Shown piece after piece: positions 5,935 to 10,485 of a DNA stretch of 10,485 nucleotides. Each line of letters opens with the position of its first letter. Position 1 is the stretch's first letter. The position numbers and the translations under genes are program-made. The notes below the pieces were generated by a model. That model made no database searches, was not told the DNA's origin, and worked only from the letters and a program-made list of their open reading frames with translations. This DNA comes from Caldisericota bacterium (GTDB taxonomy: Bacteria; Caldisericota; Caldisericia; Cryosericales; Cryosericaceae): positions 1 through 10,485 of the forward strand of contig JAPLGJ010000074.1 in NCBI GenBank assembly GCA_026390215.1, written 5' to 3'.

Positions 5935-6473
5935 AGAAGTACTGCAGACTAGAGTCTACGGCTCCTGCGCCAATATTCAAGCACGTTCCGGGGGAGGATC
6001 CGCGCTCCACACAAGGGTTGGTGTTGGCGTCTCCCACAAGAATGAGTGTCATCAGGACGTGAAACCGAGGGGCATGCACGCAGCATCGCGACCAGTAGTG
6101 TAGGTCTTGATTAGCGCGGTCTGAGTTCGATTGGTGGAAACGCCTTACCCGTCGTGGGTGGATCGGGGTGGCGACAAGGTCGCAATGGCAGGCCCGACTG
6201 TCGCTCTTGTAGATACGAACATTTCCAGCACAACAGAGGCTGTCTTGTGTGCAGCAACGTCGGACCATCAGCGACTTCTTGGCCTTCCTCGCCTTCAGAT
6301 ACGCTTGTGTCCTGACCACCTCCCGCTTCTTCCGTTCCTAGAGCCACCCCTTGGATTCGACCAACATCCTCGGGGACATCGTGAGCTCCATTCCCACTGT
6401 TCCTCTCTTGTCCCGAGGACCAGCAGTATTCTGTCATCGTTCACGTGCACTCTGGGTGAGTCGATGCGAGGGT
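5935..6473. other. 539-bp intergenic region without a recognisable gene
   Basis: No frame on either strand shows a ribosome binding site, a recognisable domain and local codon use together. Base composition and third-position bias are unlike the neighbouring genes. A short inverted repeat, AGACT-AG-AGTCT (5946-5957), follows the propeller stop codon but has too small a loop and no U-tract to be a convincing terminator. No tRNA, rRNA or tmRNA was recognised. One plus-strand frame contains a CxxC-x10-CxxC pattern at 6199-6252 (see findings). Confidence 0.6.
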
Positions 6474-6501
6474 TTGACACGTTTTCGGGGCGGCATATAC
6501 T
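6474..6501 (+). promoter_or_regulatory. Strong sigma-70-type promoter of the riboswitch-ribU transcript
   Basis: TTGACA (6474-6479) is perfect, the spacer is 16 bases, and TATACT (6496-6501) matches the -10 consensus at 5 of 6. The predicted start near 6508 falls at the first nucleotides of the FMN aptamer, so the transcript begins almost directly with the riboswitch. This agreement between two independent signals makes the call strong. Confidence 0.85.
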
Positions 6502-6507
6502 TGAATT

Positions 6508-6632
6508 GTTCTCTGGGGCAGGGTGAGATTCCCGACCGGTGGTAATAGCGAAGAGCTTAGCCCACGAGCCGCTGCGGCGGTAGGACTTGGTGTGATTCCA
6601 GGGCCGACAGTACAGTCTGGACGGGAAGAGAC
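6508..6632 (+). promoter_or_regulatory. FMN riboswitch (RFN element)
   Basis: The conserved RFN blocks appear in order: GGGGCAGGGTGA (6515-6526), TTCCCGACCGG (6529-6539) and GGTGGTA, AGCCCACGAGC (6559-6569), then GGCCGACAGTACAGTCTGG (6602-6620) and ACGGGA. The outer stem P1 can form from TCTCT (6510-6514) and AGAGA (6627-6631). The aptamer binds flavin mononucleotide and turns off riboflavin synthesis or uptake genes when FMN is plentiful. It stands directly upstream of a RibU-type transporter, as expected. The expression platform (6633-6697) contains a palindrome TTGCAGCTGCAA (6660-6671) and a possible small hairpin (6662-6677) but no U-tract. Control at translation start is therefore more likely than transcription termination, although I see no clear partner for the GGAGGT ribosome binding site. 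Confidence 0.95.
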
Positions 6633-6697
6633 GTGGACTTTCCGTGCCCCCAGGGTTGATTGCAGCTGCAAGGCTGCGTCTGCTATGGAGGTAGAGA

Positions 6698-7243
6698 ATG
6701 GAATCGAGAAAACTGCGTGTGCTCGCCCTGACCGGCATGCTGGCTGCCGTCGGGTACGTCCTTCAGCTGTTCGAATTTCCCCTGCTGCCGGCAGCGTCAT
6801 TCCTCAAGTTCGACTTTGGCGATGTCGCCGTCTTCATCGCTGGCTCGGCGATGGGTCCCGCTGCGGCCATCCTGACGGCGGTGGTGAAAGGAATCCTCTG
6901 GGCGCTCATCGGCCGTGGGACGGACGGCTGGGTCGGAGCAGGCATGAACACGATGACGGTCATCGCCTTTGCGTTGCCAGTGTCCCTGATGGCTCGCTCC
7001 AGGAAGGTGTGGGTGAAGGTCGCCGCCGCAGGTCTGGGCGTTGTCGTGATGACGACCGTCATGGCCGGCGTCAACCTGATCGTGGACCCCTGGTACTTCA
7101 AGATGCCGATTGCGGCCGTCAAAGCCATCATCGTGACGGCCATCATCCCCTTCAACCTGCTCCGGGGCCTCCTAAACGGTGTCGCCTCGGTGGGCATCAT
7201 GCTGGCGCTTCAGCGGACGGCCATCTTCCGAGGGGACCGCTAG
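6698..7243 (+). CDS. ribU: Riboflavin ECF transporter, substrate-binding S component
   Basis: A 181-aa, very hydrophobic protein with five to six predicted membrane helices. RibU marks are FPLLPAASFLKFDFGDVAVF near the start (about residues 27-46), the GP motif and VVKGIL that follow, and the closing PFNLLRGLLNG (about 150-160). In group II ECF transporters this S component binds riboflavin in the cytoplasmic membrane and is energised by EcfA, EcfA' and EcfT, which are usually encoded elsewhere and are not in this window. The start is ATG 6698 with GGAGGT (6687-6692) five bases upstream. The FMN riboswitch just upstream independently supports riboflavin or FMN as the substrate and predicts repression by FMN. 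It appears to be a single-gene transcript. Confidence 0.93.
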   Translation: MESRKLRVLALTGMLAAVGYVLQLFEFPLLPAASFLKFDFGDVAVFIAGSAMGPAAAILTAVVKGILWALIGRGTDGWVGAGMNTMTVIAFALPVSLMARSRKVWVKVAAAGLGVVVMTTVMAGVNLIVDPWYFKMPIAAVKAIIVTAIIPFNLLRGLLNGVASVGIMLALQRTAIFRGDR

Positions 7244-7375
7244 CTCCGGTACCTAGCACCACATCCCTTGCCCTTTTCCGTCGTTCCCCCCGAGCATTTC
7301 TGTTCAATACGAGGGGTGCTTCTGAGTGGCGCTCTGCCGCGGAGGCGGGAACCCGCTCCCGTCCGCATCGCAGGA
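7244..7375. other. Intergenic spacer after ribU
   Basis: No gene is seen. GCTAG and CTAGC around the ribU stop codon can pair, and a GC-rich hairpin is possible at 7341-7359 (GGAG, a bulged G, CGG, loop GAAC, then CCGCTCC). Neither is followed by a run of T, so a rho-independent terminator is not convincing. The following 7376-7496 carries RayT-type repeats. Confidence 0.4.
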
Positions 7376-7407
7376 TGTTACAACAACTACGGCTGTCCCC
7401 TGTTACA
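7376..7407 (-). repeat. RayT-unit repeat, type A, inverted distal copy
   Basis: TGTTACA at both ends (7376-7382 and 7401-7407) encloses a core ending CTGTCCCC. Read on the minus strand it starts TGTAACAGGGGACAG, the same block as the type-A repeat beside the transposase (837-862, which has CGTAACA), and it ends TTGTAACA like that copy. It lies about 6.5 kb from the transposase gene. Confidence 0.6.
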
Positions 7408-7463
7408 CAAGGCCAAACGAACTTACCACGTTGCCCGCTCTTTACCAGCTGACTCCATATGGC

Positions 7464-7496
7464 TGTAACGAAACGGAACCGTCCCGAAATGTTACA
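7464..7496 (-). repeat. RayT-unit repeat, type B, inverted distal copy
   Basis: A 33-bp copy, the same length as 856-888, in opposite orientation: TGTAACG (7464-7470), core CGGAACCGTCCCG (7474-7486), TGTTACA (7490-7496). Read on the minus strand it begins TGTAACA and contains TTCGGGACGGTTCC like the left end of the RayT unit. It ends 15 bp before the alaS -35 box. With the type-A copy at 7376-7407 it forms a 121-bp pair with no transposase between. Confidence 0.75.
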
Positions 7497-7510
7497 GGGA
7501 TTGGCTGTTC

Positions 7511-7538
7511 TTGCCTCACGGGGCGCTGAGCATATACT
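7511..7538 (+). promoter_or_regulatory. Promoter of alaS
   Basis: TTGCCT (7511-7516), a 16-base spacer and TATACT (7533-7538). The -10 box and spacing are identical to the ribU promoter. The predicted start is near 7545, giving a leader of about 43 nt. No T-box motif was found upstream of alaS. Confidence 0.7.
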
Positions 7539-7558
7539 GTCCTCATGCGCCGGGGCTT

Positions 7559-7575
7559 GGCATGACCGGCATGCC
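7559..7575 (+). promoter_or_regulatory. Hairpin in the alaS leader, next to the ribosome binding site
   Basis: GGCATG (7559-7564), loop ACCGG, CATGCC (7570-7575): a perfect 6-bp stem ending two bases before the GAGG (7578-7581) of alaS. It could limit ribosome access or be a protein-binding site. The latter would parallel E. coli AlaRS, which represses its own gene by binding a palindrome at the promoter. Function here is unproven. Confidence 0.35.
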
Positions 7576-7587
7576 GTGAGGTGAAAT

Positions 7588-10185
7588 GTGAACTCAGCAG
7601 ATATTCGAGAAGGTTTTCTCCGCTTCTTCGAGGGATACGACCACCTGAGACTCCCCAGCGCTCCTCTGCTTTCGCCTGACCCGACCCTGCTCTTTACCGC
7701 AGCCGGCATGGTCCCTCTGAAGCAGTACTACCTGGGAGAGGTCATGCCTCCGAGCCTGCGCATGACGTCGGACCAGAAATGCATCCGCACGAACGACATC
7801 GAGCGGGTCGGCCGGACGGCGCGCCACCACACCTTCTTCGAAATGCTGGGCAACTTCTCCATCGGCAACTACTTCAAGGACGAGGCCATCGCGATGGCGT
7901 ATGAGTTCTCGACCAGGGTCCTCGGCCTGTCGCCCGACCGCATCTGGGTAACTATATATAAGGAAGACCTCCAGACGGCGGACATCTGGCAGAAGGTCGG
8001 CATCCCACGCGAGCGGATCGTGCCGATGGGTGCCGACGACAACTTCTGGACCATGGGCCCCGTCGGCCCGTGCGGTCCCTGCAGCGAGCTCTACATCGAC
8101 CGCGGGGTGCGTCACCCGGGCGACGAGAACCAGCAGATGGGCGACGACGGGGACCGGTTCCTCGAGTACTGGAACCTGGTGTTCACGCAGTTCGACCGTC
8201 AGCCCGACGGCTCGCTGAAGCCGCTTGCCCGCAAGAATATCGACACCGGCCTGGGCCTCGAGCGCATGACGAGTATCATGGAGGAGACTGACACGGACTT
8301 CGAGACGGACGGGTTCCGGCCCATCATCCAGACGGTGGCGGACCTGTCGCACCAGGAATATGGTGCGGACCCGCGAGTGACGGCACGCATGAAGACCATC
8401 GCCGACCACGTTCGCGCCTGTACGTTCCTCATGGCCGAGAACCTTCTGCCCAGCAACGAGAAGCAGGGCTACGTCCTGCGCCGCCTTCTGCGCCGTTCTC
8501 AGGCGCTGGGTCGCATGATCGGCATCGAGGGCGCCTTCATGGGTAAGGTCGCGGACACGGTCATCGACGTCATGAAGGGGCCGTTTCCCGAGCTAGTCGC
8601 CGAAGGTGACCGCATCAAGGGCGACATGGAGGTCGAGGAGCAGCGCTTCGACCACACGCTCCGTGAAGGGCTGGTCGAATTCACCAAGGCCACTCTGGCA
8701 GTGCGCCAGGACGGGAGCGACACCATGCCCGGCAAGACCGCGTTCTACCTGCACGACACGATGGGCTTCCCGGTCGAACTGACGGCTGACCTCCTGCGGG
8801 ACGCAGGGCTCAACCTGGACCGCGAAGGCTTCGACGTCCTGCTGAACGATCAGCGCCATGGTGGCAGCGAGTCGTCGGGCGTGGAAGAGGCAAGCCGCGA
8901 ACGGACCGGGTACGTCAAGCTGAGAGAAACGGTCGGCAGTTCGCATTTCGTCGGCTATGAAACGCTGTCGGCCGAGGCTGTGGTCACGGGCCTCCTGAAG
9001 GACGGCGAAGCCGCCAGCAGTGCCAAGGTGGGCGACCATGTCGGGCTCATCCTCTCGTCGACCCCGTTCTACGGCGAGAAGGGCGGCCAGGTGGGCGACA
9101 CGGGTTTCATCACGACGCCTGGTGCGCGCTTCGAGGTTACGGACACGGGGACCCCCGTGGAGGGGTTGATCATCCACGAAGGCATCCTGGTCGAAGGTGC
9201 CATCGCGGCGGGAGACAGCGCGCGCGCCGAAGTGGACCCGGAGCGACGGAAGGCGATCGCGCGGGCGCATACGGCGACACACCTCCTGCAGGCCGCCCTG
9301 CGCTCCATGGACCCGACCGTCCAGCAGAAGGGTTCCAAGGTCATGCCCGACGAGTTCCATTTCGACTTCAGTTTCCGAGGCAGTCTCGGCGCGGGCGACC
9401 GCAAAGTCCTGGAAGAGAAGGTGCTGCGGTTCATCACGTCCAATGCTGCGGTGCGGACCGACGTCATGCCCATCGAGGAAGCGCGCAAGACGGGGGCGCT
9501 GGCGTTCTTTGGCGAGAAGTATGGCACAGCCGTGCGCGTGGTGACGGCCGACGGCATCTCGAAGGAGCTGTGCGGTGGCACGCACGTCACTGCGACCGGC
9601 GATATCGGCTTCCTGCACATCCGGTCCATCCGCAGTATCGGGACGGACACCAAGCGCATCGAGGCTTCCGTCGGGCTGGGGGCCCTGCGGGAGTTCTGGA
9701 CATATCAGGAGAGTGTCGAACGGTCTGCTGAGACGCTGGGCTGTGCGCCGGTCCCGGCAGAGGTGACGCGCGCGGTGGAAGACCTCACGGGTGTGGTCAG
9801 GGAACGCGACCGTCGCATCGAAGGGCTCATCGCGGCGGCGACCGACCGCCGTGTGCGCGACCTGATCGCCCAGCCGGCTATCGTCAAGGGCCAGCGAGTG
9901 GTGGTGGCCACGTTCGAGGGCCTGACCGCCGAAGCCCTGCGCAGTGCGGGGGACATGGCCGAGCAGCAGCTGGGAGATGGCGTCTTCATCGGCATGGCAT
10001 CCGGCGGAGACGGCTTCACCGTCATCAAGGTGTTCGGCACAGCCGGGGCGACGTTCTCGGCACGCGGCATCTTCAAGGCCCTGACTGACAAGTACGGCGG
10101 CAAGGGCGGTGGCAGCGACCGCATGTGCCAGGGCCGTATCGCAGGCCTGCCGACCGCAGAGGAACTGGAGGCACTGCTTGGCTGA
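7588..10185 (+). CDS. alaS: Alanyl-tRNA synthetase
   Basis: An 865-aa class IIc synthetase that attaches alanine to tRNA-Ala in the cytoplasm and hydrolyses mischarged Ser- and Gly-tRNA. Motif 1 region: DPTLLFTAAGM (31-41). Motif 2: RTARHHTFFEMLGNFSIG (76-93). Motif 3: GLGLER (221-226). The editing domain carries its four zinc ligands, His561 and His565 (HTATHLL) and Cys662 and His666 (CGGTH). The C-terminal DHHA1 domain ends with GGKGGG (about 837-843). The length is normal and all key residues are present. The start is GTG 7588, with GAGG (7578-7581) six bases upstream and the family's usual N-terminus. It is transcribed from 7511-7538 and continues into ruvX by an 8-base overlap. Confidence 0.98.
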   Translation: MNSADIREGFLRFFEGYDHLRLPSAPLLSPDPTLLFTAAGMVPLKQYYLGEVMPPSLRMTSDQKCIRTNDIERVGRTARHHTFFEMLGNFSIGNYFKDEAIAMAYEFSTRVLGLSPDRIWVTIYKEDLQTADIWQKVGIPRERIVPMGADDNFWTMGPVGPCGPCSELYIDRGVRHPGDENQQMGDDGDRFLEYWNLVFTQFDRQPDGSLKPLARKNIDTGLGLERMTSIMEETDTDFETDGFRPIIQTVADLSHQEYGADPRVTARMKTIADHVRACTFLMAENLLPSNEKQGYVLRRLLRRSQALGRMIGIEGAFMGKVADTVIDVMKGPFPELVAEGDRIKGDMEVEEQRFDHTLREGLVEFTKATLAVRQDGSDTMPGKTAFYLHDTMGFPVELTADLLRDAGLNLDREGFDVLLNDQRHGGSESSGVEEASRERTGYVKLRETVGSSHFVGYETLSAEAVVTGLLKDGEAASSAKVGDHVGLILSSTPFYGEKGGQVGDTGFITTPGARFEVTDTGTPVEGLIIHEGILVEGAIAAGDSARAEVDPERRKAIARAHTATHLLQAALRSMDPTVQQKGSKVMPDEFHFDFSFRGSLGAGDRKVLEEKVLRFITSNAAVRTDVMPIEEARKTGALAFFGEKYGTAVRVVTADGISKELCGGTHVTATGDIGFLHIRSIRSIGTDTKRIEASVGLGALREFWTYQESVERSAETLGCAPVPAEVTRAVEDLTGVVRERDRRIEGLIAAATDRRVRDLIAQPAIVKGQRVVVATFEGLTAEALRSAGDMAEQQLGDGVFIGMASGGDGFTVIKVFGTAGATFSARGIFKALTDKYGGKGGGSDRMCQGRIAGLPTAEELEALLG

Positions 10186-10485
10186 CGGTCCATCGGGCTC
10201 GCAGATCGTTCTTTGCCTCGACGTCGGCGGGCGCCACATCGGCCTTGCCCGGACGGTGGCGGACGTGGGGACAGCCTTCCCTGCTGGCTCGATCGACATG
10301 GGGCTCCCGGCCGCAACAGCACGAGCCGTGGTCGACCGCGTCGTGCTCGAGGGTGCGGGTTGCCTGGTCGTCGGCCTGCCTCTGGGGCTGGACGGAGCGG
10401 ATTCGATACAGACGGGCAACGTGAGGCGGTTCGTGGGGTTCGTCCGCAAGGAGCTGGCGGCAAGGGGCCTCAACAAGGAGGTGCG
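10178..10485 (+). CDS. ruvX: RuvX/YqgF-family RNase H-like protein (partial, right edge)
   Basis: The first 102 codons of a YqgF family member. The N-terminal strand IVLCLDVGGRHIGLA (usually LDxGxxRIGxA) carries the metal-binding Asp of the RNase H fold. Further on, LVVGLPLGLDGADSIQTG matches the family's VVGLPLxMDG motif. Family members act in pre-16S rRNA 5'-end processing and have been proposed as Holliday-junction resolvases. The start is TTG 10178: GGAGG (10167-10171) is six bases upstream, and no other suitable start precedes the LDVG motif. It overlaps the alaS end by 8 bases (10178-10185), so the genes are probably translationally coupled. Neighbouring alaS and ruvX are common in Firmicutes. 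The C-terminus is outside the window. Confidence 0.88.
   Translation, partial: MADGPSGSQIVLCLDVGGRHIGLARTVADVGTAFPAGSIDMGLPAATARAVVDRVVLEGAGCLVVGLPLGLDGADSIQTGNVRRFVGFVRKELAARGLNKEV

Noticed and set aside
5918..6319. Minus-strand frame in the intergenic gap (Lys- then Cys-rich)
   Set aside because: No ribosome binding site, low third-position GC and no recognisable domain; not enough to call a gene or pseudogene.
6310..6400. tRNA/tmRNA-like GGATTCGAC string in the gap
   Set aside because: The flanking bases do not form T-arm or acceptor stems on either strand; a short chance match.
6523..7452. 309-codon frame overlapping the riboswitch and ribU
   Set aside because: It begins inside the FMN aptamer and becomes an Arg/Gly/Pro-rich shadow of ribU in another frame.
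7244..7587. T-box leader for alaS
   Set aside because: The conserved T-box sequence and Stem I signatures are absent, and a promoter lies only about 50 bp before the start codon.
8593..10476. 627-codon open frame antisense to alaS
   Set aside because: It mirrors alaS codon structure in a GC-rich gene, has no family resemblance and no ribosome binding site; alaS on the plus strand is certain.

Overview
This window is about 10.5 kb of GC-rich bacterial chromosome (the coding regions strongly prefer G or C at the third codon position). It carries a type IV prepilin, an FMN riboswitch controlling a riboflavin ECF transporter, a secreted protein ending in a copper amine oxidase N-terminal-like domain, and the order alaS-ruvX. 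That combination suits a Firmicutes-like or a deep-branching Gram-positive-type or thermophile-related lineage. I cannot place it further from sequence alone. Most of the window is ordinary housekeeping and surface biology. The least ordinary part is a REP-associated transposase (RayT) unit and its dispersed repeats.

Layout: 1-62 (-) is the N-terminus of an unrecognised gene running off the left edge, with a good promoter. 315-833 (+) is an orphan type IV prepilin-like protein. 837-1848 is a RayT unit: two overlapping repeats, a Trp-rich 14-codon leader ORF (922-966) overlapping the transposase start, the transposase (959-1768), and a 69-bp double repeat/palindrome ending 9 bp before the convergent stop codon of a zinc metallopeptidase gene (1858-3441, -). 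A divergent intergenic region follows, then a large secreted beta-propeller protein (3676-5934, +). 5935-6473 has no gene I can recognise.

At 6474-7243 a near-consensus sigma-70 promoter starts an FMN riboswitch at about its first nucleotide, followed by the riboflavin transporter substrate-binding protein RibU. Its ECF ATPases and EcfT are not here, so it probably uses a shared energizing module encoded elsewhere. The ribU-alaS gap (7244-7587) holds two more copies of the RayT repeats (7376-7496), then an alaS promoter and a small leader hairpin. alaS (7588-10185) overlaps by 8 nt a TTG-started ruvX/yqgF that runs off the right edge.

Main point for a second look: the RayT gene and the repeat family built from TGTAACA/TGTTACA heptamers around GGGACGGTTC or GGGGACAG cores. 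The unit has perfect 21-bp inverted ends at 856-876 and 1828-1848, and related copies without a transposase lie between ribU and alaS. The sequence supports a REP/RayT relationship. Mobility and function are inference.
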